From Tillus elongatus (taxonomy: Eukaryota > Arthropoda > Insecta > Coleoptera > Cleridae): a DNA stretch of 64,000 nt. Below are positions 26,126 through 36,225 of this stretch, piece after piece. Location of the stretch: assembly GCA_964006375.1 (NCBI GenBank), contig OZ023267.1:13468846-13532845 (forward strand), written 5' to 3'. Below the pieces are notes generated by a model. The model had not been told where the DNA came from and searched no databases. It was given only the letters and a program-made list of their open reading frames with translations. Each line of letters starts with the position of its first letter. Positions within the stretch are counted from its first letter, which is position 1. Made by a program: the position numbers and the translations under genes.

Positions 26126-27010
26126 TTCTTGAGCTTCGTACAAAATTGAGTTTTGGACATTTTTCTCAAAAGGAGTCCGAACACAAGATTTTTTTGATAG
26201 TGGAGAAATATCGATCGCAACATTTTCGAAATAATTCTTCAAATGTGCGCGTACTACAACCTCTAAAATCGATTCTTGAGCTTCATACAAAATTGAGTTT
26301 CGGGCATTTTTCTCAAAAGGAGTTGGAACACAAGATTTTTTTGATAGTGGAGAGATATCGATCGCAACATTTTCGAAATAATTCTTCAAATGTGCGCGTA
26401 CTACAACCTCTAAAATCGATTCTTGAGCTTCATACAAAATTGAGTTTCGGGCATTTTTCTCAAAAGGAGTTGGAACACAAGATTTTTTTGATAGTGGAGA
26501 GATATCGATCGCAACATTTTCGAAATAATTCTTCAAATGTGTGCGTACTACAACCTCTAAAATCGATTCTTGAGCTTCATACAAAATTGAGTTTCGGGCA
26601 TTTTTCTCAAAAGGAGTTGGAACACAAGATTTTTTTGATAGTGGAGAGATATCGATCGCAACATTTTCGAAATAATTCTTCAAATGTGCGCGTACTACAA
26701 CCTCTAAAATCGATTCTTGAGCTTCATACAAAATTGAGTTTCGGGCATTTTTCTCAAAAGGAGTTGGAACACAAGATTTTTTTGATAGTGGAGAGATATC
26801 GATCGCAACATTTTCGAAATAATTCTTCAAATGTGCGCGTACTACAACCTCTAAAATCGATTCTTGAGCTTCATACAAAATTGAGTTTCGGGCATTTTTC
26901 TCAAAATGAGTTGGAACACAAGATTTTTTTGATAGTGCAGAGATATCGATCGCAACATTTTCGAAATAATTCTTCAAATGTACGCGTACTACAACCTCTA
27001 AAATCGATCT
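26126..27010. repeat. 147-bp tandem array, six copies
   Basis: The gagcttc-tacaaaattgag block recurs every 147 bp (26131, 26278, 26425 and onward to about 27010). Inner copies are almost identical; the first and last are more diverged, as in arrays homogenised by unequal exchange. Because 147 is a multiple of three, both strands stay open for about 295 codons (49-residue repeats). I do not regard these as proteins. The segment atcgatcgcaaca / ataattcttcaaatgtgcgcg resembles the ACGCA 5' arm at 23950-24060 and 28329-28385. Confidence 0.95.
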
Positions 27011-27065
27011 TCAAGATCTGTGTAAGTTTAAAGTAAATATGCCGTATCATTATGGTGTACAATTC

Positions 27066-27108
27066 TTATGAAAATTCGCTACTATAACGCACTTGCTGCG
27101 TCCCGAAT
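27066..27108 (+). mobile_element. ACGCA-family 3' terminus downstream of the satellite
   Basis: ttatgaaaattcgctactataacgcacttgctgcgtcccg: subterminal repeat plus hairpin end, 56 bp beyond the 147-bp array. Confidence 0.7.
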
Positions 27109-27178
27109 TTTTTTTGTATCACCTTACTTATTTATTTTATAAATATTTTGCGTTGGAACCATGGCTAAGGTGAGATTT

Positions 27179-27252
27179 GATGCACAATAAGCCAAAGGTT
27201 GCGGTGCTATCGGGGCGGCAAAGACGCGGACGAGCCCCGAGGGAGAAAAAAA
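27179..27252 (+). mobile_element. Very short LINE B insertion (74 bp) with 12-bp TSD
   Basis: gatgcacaataagccaaagg...gacgagccccgaggg plus A-tail is the last part of the family B 3' UTR. AAGGTGAGATTT occurs at 27167-27178 and 27253-27264. Confidence 0.9.
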
Positions 27253-27264
27253 AAGGTGAGATTT

Positions 27265-27823
27265 AAACAATATTTTAATATCTAAAGCCAATTTGCACTA
27301 AATTTTGTCATCAAATTAAATCTGGTTTAATCTTTTGTGAAAATTAGAAAATAATCGCAACATCAACTACTAATAATTTGGGAGAAAGGTTTTTGCTTCG
27401 CCCATAGTGTACCCATAGACCATCTTGTTCAACTAAACGAATGTAAATACAAATAAATTACTTGTACATATTCACAATGGTCGCCAAACTAAAACATGCC
27501 CGAATTAAATAATCTAAGTGTTTCTCTTGTGAAATCCTCCAAATGCTTTTAAGTTATTTAATGAATCCGTGGAGTGACCTGTATTTTGCTGCAGACACAC
27601 CGTGGAGTATTACTTGTATCAAAACAGACAAACGATGACGTCATACGAATACAGTCACGTATTATTAAGTGTGACGCGACACAAGCTGGAAAGCATATGT
27701 TTATTCTGTAGTTCTATCTCTTTCACATTTAATTATGTCGCATCGACCATTCCAACGGAATATTTCGAAATAGATAAAAGTTATTTCCAGACGGTTCTGA
27801 CCTTTGTTTCCTTCTGTTTATCT
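27265..27823. other. Non-coding; CRE-like site
   Basis: TGACGTCA at 27636-27643. The plus frame at 27602-27880 has no recognisable domain. Confidence 0.35.
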
Positions 27824-28105
27824 TTAATAGTTATTGATCGACCCAGAAGCAATGAAGCCCATATAAAACTGTGTAATTAATTGCATGTTATTTAAGTATG
27901 GTTCGCTAACTAATTTCATAGACAATTTCCCAATCACAAAGTGAAAATAACGATAATTTGATTGGTGTTCGGTTTTCGATGAAATTTCAATGTTTTCGGT
28001 ACCAATTCGGCAATTGCTTTCTATTGTACAACGTACAGGAAGTGCAAGATTATGAAATCGAATTCGCGGTGGACTGTCCAATTTTTGAAGTACATCGACC
28101 GACAT
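27824..28105 (-). CDS. Possible coding exon of unknown function
   Basis: A 93-codon frame starts MSVDVLQKLDSPPRIRFHNL and has a varied amino-acid make-up, unlike the repeat-driven frames around it. No family was recognised. The start lies 27 bp downstream (minus strand) of the palindrome GTTGTCATGACAAC, an X-box-like RFX site. A possible donor (CCT|GTACGT) would end the exon after about 24 codons; otherwise the frame runs to a stop near 27824. It is equally possible that this is chance. Not within any repeat I can identify. Confidence 0.25.
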   Translation of the reverse strand: MSVDVLQKLDSPPRIRFHNLALPVRCTIESNCRIGTENIEISSKTEHQSNYRYFHFVIGKLSMKLVSEPYLNNMQLITQFYMGFIASGSINNY

Positions 28106-28131
28106 AAAATAGTATTATGGTTTCTATAACG

Positions 28132-28145
28132 GTTGTCATGACAAC
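28132..28145. promoter_or_regulatory. X-box-like palindrome GTTGTCATGACAAC
   Basis: A perfect 14-bp palindrome differing at two symmetric bases from the ideal RFX site GTTGCCATGGCAAC, placed just upstream of the minus-strand ATG at 28105. Confidence 0.35.
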
Positions 28146-28328
28146 TGAATTCAAACAAAGTAGATTAATATTGTAGATATTGGTAATATAGTAAATGCAG
28201 GTATTTACTTTAGTTAGTTATACCAGGGGTCATACAAAATAAGCTTCAGTGTGTGGAGGGTTTATCAATAAGAATCACATATCTAAATCCAAATTAATTA
28301 AAACAAGGGTTGAGATTCAATGCCTTTT

Positions 28329-28383
28329 TAGTGAATGTTTATTTAAAAAAATCACTAATAGAGAGGTATCGATGATGAGACTG

Positions 28384-28386
<3 letters not shown>
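28329..28386 (+). mobile_element. ACGCA-family 5' arm (start of a nested element ending at 31526)
   Basis: tagtgaatgtttatttaaaaa / aatcactaatagagaggtatcgatgatgag, then (AT)n. Its matching right arm and hairpin end lie at 30883-31526, beyond other insertions. Confidence 0.6.

Positions 28387-28453
<67 letters not shown>
28387..28453. repeat. (AT)n microsatellite
   Basis: Left part of the interrupted core of the nested ACGCA element. Confidence 0.95.
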
Positions 28454-28458
<5 letters not shown>

Positions 28459-28484
28459 GTTTTTGTGATCGTAATATTGTTATT

Positions 28485-28722
28485 TATCAAAAAACTGTGG
28501 GAAAACCGTCAGTTGCAAAATAAAACTCTTTATTATATGCCGAGCTTTCGGAAAAAAATTATTCCATGCTCAAGGAAATAACGTGAGTTTTACTAAACTA
28601 ATTATTCAATAACAAGAAAAAACCTTTTAATAAATTTGAGTGGTCATAAATTTTTTTTTCGAAAGCTCGGCATATAATTAAGAGCCTTATTTTGCAACTG
28701 ACGGCTTTCCCACAATTTTTTG
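28485..28722. mobile_element. Foldback element with ~77-bp inverted repeats
   Basis: atcaaaaaactgtgggaaaa...gccgagctttcgg at 28485-28560 pairs with its reverse complement at 28645-28722. The gagcatgg...cgaaagctcgg wording recalls Penelope-like terminal regions, but there is no RT to confirm it. Internal 85 bp non-coding. Confidence 0.6.
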
Positions 28723-28731
28723 ATATATATA

Positions 28732-30797
28732 CAGCGTCGCTGATAAGTCTGGAAACGGTCGATTATCCGGGAAAATATACAAGGTGTCGAAAAAAGTTTT
28801 ATACAAAAGTTTTTGGGTTCTTCAATGTCTACTAGGCGGTGATAATTTCATTTATACAGGGTTGGTCATACAGGCGTGGCACACCAATATTAATTTTTTT
28901 TTAATGGAATACCCTATATATTATTCGATATTTCAATCCTCTTAATTTTGAGCAACATTTATCAGAAGCATGATGTACATAAACTCAATCGTTTCCGGGT
29001 AAAAAAATAAATAAAAATAAACGCTATTGTTTTTAAAATCTATTGGATGAAGAACAAAAATAAATGAAAAGTAGAATATCTCTTGAAAACAATCTGTGAG
29101 TGTGAAAAGAACCGGTTGCGATGTTTTTAACATTGTTTGAAATCCTATTTTATAAGATGTTCAGTGTTCTCCATTGACCTCCTGACAATAATGAATTCGC
29201 TTAACAAAACATTGCACTGCATTTACAAGAGCGTTTTGAGGAATGTTATTAATTTCATGCACAATCCTTGCTTGCAACTCTTCAATATTCTGCGGTCTAT
29301 TTTGGTAAATTAAATTTTTTACATGACCCCACAAAAAAAAGTCAAGCGGCGTCATGTCGGGAGACCTAGCTGGCCATTCAATAGTTCCCCTGCGCCCTAT
29401 CCATCTGCCAGGAAAGGTGTGATTCAGATATTCCCGTACCTCAATTCCAAAATGAGGGGGTGCCCCATCCTGCTGAAACCATATTTCTTCCGCTGGTAGA
29501 TTTGGGTCGTTATTGTTCGGAAATAATCGACTAACGTCTGGAACAATTGATTCTTGCAAAAGTGTCAAATATCGAGCAGAGTTCAAATTACCGTGTATAA
29601 AATAAGGTCCTATGATATGTCCACCAATAATAGCACACCAAACATTTACTTTTTGCGGTCTTTGGGTGTGAATTTGTTCCATCCAATGTGGGTTTTCGTC
29701 TGACCAGTACCTACAGTTGTGTCGGTTGACTTGTCCATTCAAACAAAATGTAGATTCGTCGGAAAACAAAATGTGGTTGGCAAAGTTAAAATTTTGGCGT
29801 AACTTCTCCATAATAAGTTCACAGAACTCGATTCTGCGATCAAAATCGTCTTCACTCTGTTCTTGCAATAAATGAATTTTATATGGACGGAACTTTTCCC
29901 GCTTCGTAATCTTTTGAATTGAATATCGACTCATATTGTGATTTAAAGCCAATTGCTGTGCCGAAGTTTTCGGATTTTCCACCACATCCAATATTACATT
30001 CAAAGAATTTTCTTCATTTGTAACGGTTACTGGCCTTCCAGTTCTAGGTTTATCCTTGATACCGCCAGTTTCGTGAAAACGATGCAAAGTTTTCGAAACT
30101 GTGGATTTGGAGATCGATTCCCGCTCAGGATGCAACTCATTGAACATAATCACCACTTGAGCAAAAAATCGTGTTCTATCACCATACCCTATCATCATTA
30201 AAATTTCGATACGTTCGGTTTCACTTAAACTTGCCATTTTGCACAAAAACTGTTGACACTAAATTACTAATGTTTCAAACAAAACTGTTGACACTGAATG
30301 AATGTTTGACATTCGTTGTCCTGGAAACATTTTAAAACAAAAGAATAATACTGCGTTTCTTATGGGCATCTTATCTTATCTTGGGATTCCAAACAATGTT
30401 AAAAACATCGCAACCGGTTCTTTTCACACTCACAGATTGTTTTCAAGAGATATTCTACTTTTCATTTATTTTTGTTCTTCATCCAATAGATTTTAAAAAC
30501 AGTAGCGTTTATTTTTATTTATTTTTTTACCCGGAAACGATTGAGTTTAGGTACATTATGCTTCTCATAAATGTTGCTCAAAATTAAGAGAAGGATTGAA
30601 ATATCGAATAATATATAGGGTGTTCCATTAAAAAAAAATTAATATTGGTGTGCCACGCCTGTATGACCAACCCTGTATAAATGAAATTATCACCGCCTAG
30701 TAGACATTGAAGAACCCAAAAACTTTTGTATAAAACTTTTTTCGACACCTTGTATATTTTCCCGGATAATCGACCGTTTCCAGACTTATCAGCGACC

Positions 30798-30800
<3 letters not shown>
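28732..30800 (-). mobile_element. Complete mariner/IS630-type transposon with long terminal inverted repeats
   Basis: The left end CAGCGTCGCTGATAAGTCTGG and the right end (reverse complement CAGGGTCGCTGATAAGTCTGG) continue as near-identical inverted repeats for about 420 bp (28732-29155 and about 30375-30800). TA flanks both ends, the TA target duplication of this superfamily, inside a (TA)n tract. One 361-codon transposase lies between the repeats. The two arms differ by only a few bases, so the insertion looks young. Confidence 0.9.
29161..30246 (-). CDS. IS630/Tc1/mariner-type DDE transposase, apparently intact
   Basis: 361 residues, full length for the group. An N-terminal helix-turn-helix (about residues 8-70: ETERIEILMMIGYGDR...STVSKTLHRF) ends in the GRP linker (70-72). 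The catalytic triad is visible: D163 (LFSDES), D260 (QQDGAPPH) and D297 (RSPDMTPLDFFLWG), with 36 residues between the last two. The start is the first of two Met codons (residues 1 and 4). No stop or frameshift. It lies between ~420-bp terminal inverted repeats that it would bind and cut. Whether the element is active cannot be told from sequence alone. Confidence 0.92.
   Translation of the reverse strand: MCKMASLSETERIEILMMIGYGDRTRFFAQVVIMFNELHPERESISKSTVSKTLHRFHETGGIKDKPRTGRPVTVTNEENSLNVILDVVENPKTSAQQLALNHNMSRYSIQKITKREKFRPYKIHLLQEQSEDDFDRRIEFCELIMEKLRQNFNFANHILFSDESTFCLNGQVNRHNCRYWSDENPHWMEQIHTQRPQKVNVWCAIIGGHIIGPYFIHGNLNSARYLTLLQESIVPDVSRLFPNNNDPNLPAEEIWFQQDGAPPHFGIEVREYLNHTFPGRWIGRRGTIEWPARSPDMTPLDFFLWGHVKNLIYQNRPQNIEELQARIVHEINNIPQNALVNAVQCFVKRIHYCQEVNGEH

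Positions 30801-30883
<83 letters not shown>
30801..30883. repeat. (TA)n microsatellite
   Basis: Right part of the ACGCA core into which the mariner inserted. Confidence 0.95.
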
Positions 30884-31526
30884 CTCGAAAATAGTTAACA
30901 AATTTCGATGAAACTCGGCAAGTGCCTTTCTTTTATTAATGGCTTGGATGACTTCGTTAGCCAGGAAAATCGGACAGGGTTTTAAGGGAAAATTTTGAGT
31001 TTTCTTTCGAAAAAAATTTTTTCTCCGAAAATTACAAAGCTGTTTTAATGAAATTTACTAGATATGTTGCCTTGGGAGAGACCTTACTACGTACCAAAAT
31101 TTAACGTTCTAAGTTGATATAAAAATTGAGTTATTCAAGTTTTGAATTTTCTTGCGAAAAAATTTTTTTCCTCCGAATATTACAGTTATTTTAATGAAAT
31201 TTGGTGAATATCTTGCCTTATGAAAGATTTTTTTTAATTTAATATATTGGCTGCGGCATCTCAGGCCATTAGCACATTTTCCCCATCATTCAATATTTTT
31301 TAAAATTTTTCAGACAGAGTCAAATTGACTCGCCCGGGAATCGAACCCGGGACCTCTCGCTTAGCAGGCTGGCACTTAGCCACCTGCGCCACGAGGGCGT
31401 CCTTATGAAATATCTTACTACACACCAATATTAAACTTTCTAAGTTTATAGAAAATTGAGTTATTGAAGTTTGAAGCATTTAATAAAAATTCATTACCAT
31501 AACGCATTTGCTGCGTCCCGAACTTT
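30884..31526 (+). mobile_element. ACGCA-family right arm and hairpin end, split by a SINE
   Basis: gacttcgttagccaggaaaatcgg, tttcgaaaaaaatttt, tactacgtaccaaaattt, a partial internal duplication (31080-31215), then after the SINE actacacaccaatatt, aaaattcattaccataacgcatttgctgcgtcccg. It completes the element begun at 28329. Confidence 0.7.
31226..31400 (-). mobile_element. tRNA-derived SINE with 10-bp target-site duplication
   Basis: The minus strand starts ACGCCCTCGTGGCGCAGGTGG (A box TGGCGCAGGTGG), a tRNA-like anticodon region with GCT, and GGTTCGATTCCCGGG (B box with perfect T-arm). Only four of seven acceptor pairs form and the long variable arm of tRNA-Ser is missing, so it is a SINE head. 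The body ends in an A-rich tail (ATTAAAAAAAATC). CCTTATGAAA flanks it at 31216-31225 and 31401-31410. Confidence 0.85.
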
Positions 31527-31545
31527 TTTTAATTGTTAGCAAGCT

Positions 31546-33150
31546 TCTAGGCTATCCTCTCCTCTCTTCTCTTAATACCAGGAAAGCCTCTGGCATTGAT
31601 GAGATTCCAGCAATTGTTCTCAAAAAATGCGCATCAGAACTTGCTCCTGTCCTGACTCGTCTGTTTCAGGCATCTTACAATAGAGGCATATTCCCTAGTA
31701 ACTGGAAAACTGCTCGGGTACAACCCGTCCCCAAGAAAGGATCCAAAGCGCTTCCTATCAACTACAGGCCTATTTCTCTTCTTTCAGTCGTCTCTAAAGT
31801 GATGGAAAAGTATATAAACACTGAATTACTAAAATTTCTTGAAAAGCACAGTCTAATCCACGACAGGCAGTATGGATTCCGTCAGTGCAGATCAACTGCC
31901 GACCTCCTTTCCTTTGTCACCCATTCTTGGAACAAGTCTATAGAACTACACGGTGAATCCCAGATTGTCGCTCTAGACATATCCAAAGCATTCGACCAGG
32001 TCTGGCACGCAGCGCTGCTTAATAAACTTCCGGCCTATGGCCTACCACCAAAACTCTGTACCTGGACAGCAAATTTCCTCTCCAACCGGAGCATTTCTGT
32101 TGTCGTGGATGGCCATTCCTCTAAACTGTATCCAATTAATGCAGGAGTTCCTCAAGGTTCAGCTTTAGCCCCTACTTTGTTTCTTCTCTACATCAATGAC
32201 CTCCTCTCCAGTACATCCAACCCAGTTCACAGTTACGCGGACGACAGCACCCTCCATCAAATATACAATATTCTAAGCCTGTCTCTTTAGCCCAACTAGA
32301 TGAGGATCGCAGACTCATGGAGGGTTTTTTCTTCGTGGATCTCCAAAAAATATTAGACTGGGGAAGTAGAAATCTTGTACAATTCAACCCCACCAAATCA
32401 CAGTCTTGCTTTCTTTCTCATAAGAGATACACAAACCCTAGACCCATCACAATGAACAACCAAGTTATTCAAAGTAATGAGTCCTTTTCACTTGTTGGCA
32501 TTTCTGTGGATCGGAATCTGAATTGGCATCAACGTGTCACATCAATTGCAAAAGCGGCTGCTAAAAAATTAGGTTTCCTCTTCCGGGCTCGCAAATACTT
32601 TTCAACAGCTAATCTATATACCTTATATACTTCACAAATAAGACCAAACCTCGAATACTGCTCCCACATCTGGAGTGCTGCTACCGCTTCTACACTCGCT
32701 ATCCTAGACTCCATTCAGAAGAGAGCTATACGTCTCATCGATGACCCTACCCTCACCGAAAGGCTGCCATCCCTTGCCCACCGACGTGCCGTTGGTGACC
32801 TCTCTCTCTTTCTCTCTCTTTTATAGATATCTGCACGGGCACTGCTCAGAGGAGCTTTCTTCCATAGTTCCTCCACCTGCTGCCCCCAACAGATCTACCA
32901 GGGGAACAGAGCGAATGCACCCTTTTACTGTCCAGGTCACCAGACATAGAACATCTTGTTATGCCCGCTCTTTTGTCCCGAGGACTTCAAAGTTGTGGAA
33001 TTCCTTGCCGGCACATGTTTTTCCCTCTCCCCCGAACCTCCAAACCTTCAAGTCCAGAATTAACAGGTTGCCTCTTTGCTGCTTGTCGACACCCACGGTA
33101 GGATAGTATTTAGGCTGTAAGCCCTCGTGGTGTGTTGTTGAAATAAAAAA
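31546..33150 (+). pseudogene. LINE family A, long copy (RT and complete 3' end)
   Basis: 5'-truncated at SSLNTRKASGIDEIPA. The frame stays open for about 245 codons through ALDISKAFDQVWH (motif A), GVPQGSALAPTLF and SYADDSTLH (YADD intact), then a one-base loss at 32260 shifts frame. The C-terminal region follows in 32317-32826 and 32741-33106. 3' terminus ctcgtggtgtgttgttgaaata plus A-rich tail. It abuts the nested element at 28329-31526. Confidence 0.92.
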
Positions 33151-33930
33151 TAATAATTAAAAATCAATGACTATTATTACTACCAAATATTCGGCAAGTT
33201 TCAGAGATTGTAGTAATATCGTATTTTGAGGACGTAAAGAATCAAAATAACTGCATATTTACAATTATACAAAATAACAAGAAATTGGTTGTGCCAGTCT
33301 CATTGGAGCACCCATAGCCAGATAATTTTTCCACTGAAAATCTCGTTCAGCTAATTAAACTTTTACGTATTATATTGCACGTAGTAAGTTTTAAAAAGGT
33401 GCGAGACCGGTTTTTTTAACGCTAAAAACAGATAAAAATGACTTATTAATCCAGTCATACCAAAACTGGTCTGTAATGAATAGATTACAGTTAGTTAATG
33501 GTTGAGCGACGATAAAATAAAGACCACTATAAAATATAAGCTATTACAGAACAAATCAGTCGACCATAAACTTCTTATTTATTTATTATACACAGCTCGA
33601 TGATTTCACCAGAAACTCGTAACCTGAGATAACTGAAAACCTGAAACCACTGACCGATTCAAAGAGTTTAAGTCCACGCAAGAATGGAAAAATACTTGAT
33701 TGTCCTACATAATAAAGAACAGGCAAATTCGTGACGTAACAAAAAACCAACGACTCGTGGCAAAGAAACGCAAAACTTCAGAATCAACTGAGGAAACGTT
33801 AAAAAAATCCTGCCAAGAAACAACTTACCTTCGAAATTAACAGCATATTTTTTCAGTCAGATAATTTAAGTAAAACGAATATAAGAAGTACAGTTATTTT
33901 AAGAGACGAGGCTTCTAAAGCAAGCAAAAG
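33151..33930. other. Non-coding, nothing recognised
   Basis: AT-rich, no supported gene or shared repeat. Confidence 0.4.
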
Positions 33931-34999
33931 TCTGTACGCAGCAAGTTAGCGGTGGCGAATTTTCATCAAAATATTTCAAATAATGAAAAATAACAACATA
34001 CTTAGTTTTGGAGATACGAATTTGTTTGGAGAAAAAGCGGTTTGCTTGGCTTAGCTAACGAATTCGTCTGAGTCATTACCGACGGTAAAATTATAGATTT
34101 GGCAGGTATCTTGTGAAATAATCTTCGATAAGTTCGTTAGCCAGTCACATCGAAGTAGCTTTTTGGAAAAAATGTCACATTTTCTTCCGGAAATTTTTAG
34201 ATCTTTGAAAATCAAAACAACTTATTTTGGTAAAGTTCTGAACATAACTTGCCTTCATAGACACCACTAGGTACATGCTAAATTTTAAGTTTCTAACTTA
34301 CTATAAAATCGAATTACAAGCATTTTTTTTCCTTCAGGAGTCCAAAAAGGGGCACAAGGAGGTTTTGTATAGGAAGAACTATTCATTCATCACTTAAAAA
34401 AAGTCAATCTACGAAAATTCGCCAGAAAAAATGTGTACAAACATTAGCTGAAAAAGTTTTTCATCGAAAAAGGTTTTTTTACACTAAAATGAACCTGAAA
34501 ATTTTCTACGAAAATATGCTAAAATAATTCATTATTACAGTTTATAAAAAAAGACTAAAAAATTGCTGCCCAAAACACAATTTTTTTCACGAAAATTCGG
34601 GGAAAAATATTTGCTTACGCAAAAATGCATTTTTTTTAAACAAACGATCGCTAACAAATATTTTTATAAAATAATTGTTTATACAAAAACATTTTTGCTA
34701 ATAAATATCTTCAGAAAAATTTACTAAACATTTTTAAAAGAAAATTCGAGGAATCACTAAAAAAAAGTCATCTACAAACATCAAACCGGATAAGATCACA
34801 AACCCACCCAAGAACTGACCGTGCCCGACGTTGCTTAACGCCAGTTACAAATCACCGACACGTCTGTGCTGCTACTGTACTTGGTTGATCAAGCAAGTCA
34901 ATGTGAAGTTTCATTTGACATTTACCAAAACAATTATTTTATTATATATATATTTTTTATGAAAATGCGCTACCATAACGCACTTGCTGCTCCTAGACT
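33931..34999. mobile_element. Diverged ACGCA-type element with hairpin ends at both termini
   Basis: The left edge tctgtacgcagcaagtt...gcgaattttcat and the right edge atgaaaatgcgctaccataacgcacttgctgctcc are inverted copies of the family's hairpin end. Between them are diverged right-arm blocks (ttcgttagccagtcacatcg; gccttcatagacacc) and many degenerate gaaaatt-type pieces. 1.07 kb, non-coding. Confidence 0.5.
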
Positions 35000-35327
35000 T
35001 TTACTATTTGTTATATATGCTATGTCCGTTTATCAATTTATTAACCGAAGTGGGAGATTTTTTAATTTTTCAGACTCTCAAAAACGTTTTTTTTTGGCAT
35101 TTTCTTCAAAATTACTACATGTAACTTATTGAAATTTGACACAGAGACGTAGTTTTTTATGACAAATATCACAAATTTGTTGAAATCTTAATATTTTAAT
35201 CAGAGGCGTAACTTACAAGGGGGCTGCAATTGTTCAATTTTTTTTTGTGCGTGGTTTTATCGAATACATGTATGGAATATCTGAAAGCTTCATTTATTTT
35301 ACATAAAAAAGGTTAACTTGTTAAAAT
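35000..35327. other. Non-coding, nothing recognised
   Basis: AT-rich; no gene or repeat was identified. Confidence 0.35.
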
Positions 35328-35711
35328 GTTCTAAAATTGACCGTTTTTGAGTAAGTTGCAGTTGAATGTTGACGTAATTTTCAAGCTTTTGAAATCACTT
35401 GTCCAAAATGCCTGGGAAAATCTTTTGAATTTTCCGGCATATCTTCCCACAGCTGTATCCGAATTTCCCAAACACTCGTCCAAGGTTAAAATAATATCAA
35501 CTGAAGTCCAGCATACGTATAATTTGATGTTAATAATGCGACGATTGCAATCCGTCAAACAATGTCAAGCTGATATCCCGATCATTTGTTTAATTCATAT
35601 CATAGCCTACTTAAAAGATTTTCGAAGGTCTTTTGAAGAAATCATTTCAAAATCTTGAAAAATACGTCAACATTCAACTGCAAATTACTGAAAAACAGTC
35701 AATTTTAGAAC
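35328..35711. mobile_element. Foldback/MITE-like element with ~72-bp inverted repeats
   Basis: 35328-35400 (ctaaaattgaccgtttttgag...ttgcagttgaatgttgacgta) pairs with 35639-35711. A 103-codon frame spans the interior (35347-35658), but it covers both repeat arms and shows no protein family, so I do not call it a gene. Confidence 0.65.
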
Positions 35712-35870
35712 AAGAAGAACCCCAACGACAAAGTAGCGGACCACACCCCCAATCAAAAACACGACGGAGTATAATCTGATAAGCTAAAAGTATCCGTGGG
35801 CAAAACTACACATTCACCAAAAATATTTTGACCTCATGCCCTCCTGTGACACCAATTTGTTTTTAGTTAA

Positions 35871-36225
35871 ATGCTTATAACTATTTTACGAGATCTAAAT
35901 TTTGGTATACAGTATACTTTATAATATAAACCTGCGTATGTTCAGATACAAACATTTTCCAGAAGAAAAGCCAAAATCTTCCCAGAAAAACTTGTACGAT
36001 TTTCCTCGCTAACAAACTTACCTAAGCCACTCACAAAAGGAAGTTACCTGATCACATTTCATAAAAATCGGCCCATTCTTTTTAGAGTTATCCGTGTGAT
36101 ATAGGTAAGGTATAAAAGTAAATACATAAAAATTGCAACTGACCCCGAATAAAGGTTCTAGTGGTCGTAGTTCCTAGTTTACGCCAGCAAGTGTTGTCAT
36201 TTTTCTGTTAAAAAAAAAGAAACTC
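35871..36225 (-). mobile_element. ACGCA-family element with unexpanded core
   Basis: Right-arm blocks (tttggtatacagta, gattttcctcgctaacaaactta, aaaatcggcccattc, gagttatccgtgtgatat) run straight into the 5' arm (attgcaactgaccccgaat, gttctagtggtcgtag). Where other copies have (AT)n there is only ataggtaaggtataaaagtaaatacata. Confidence 0.6.

Noticed and set aside
26090..27036. 295- and 296-residue frames in the 147-bp array
   Set aside because: Both strands are equally open because the unit is a multiple of three; no start context, domain or composition argues for protein.
31320..31400. A functional tRNA-Ser(GCT) gene
   Set aside because: The acceptor stem pairs at only four of seven positions, the variable arm is missing, and the sequence sits at the head of a SINE with target duplications.
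35347..35658. 103-codon frame inside the foldback element
   Set aside because: It begins and ends in the inverted-repeat arms and shows no domain; likely chance.
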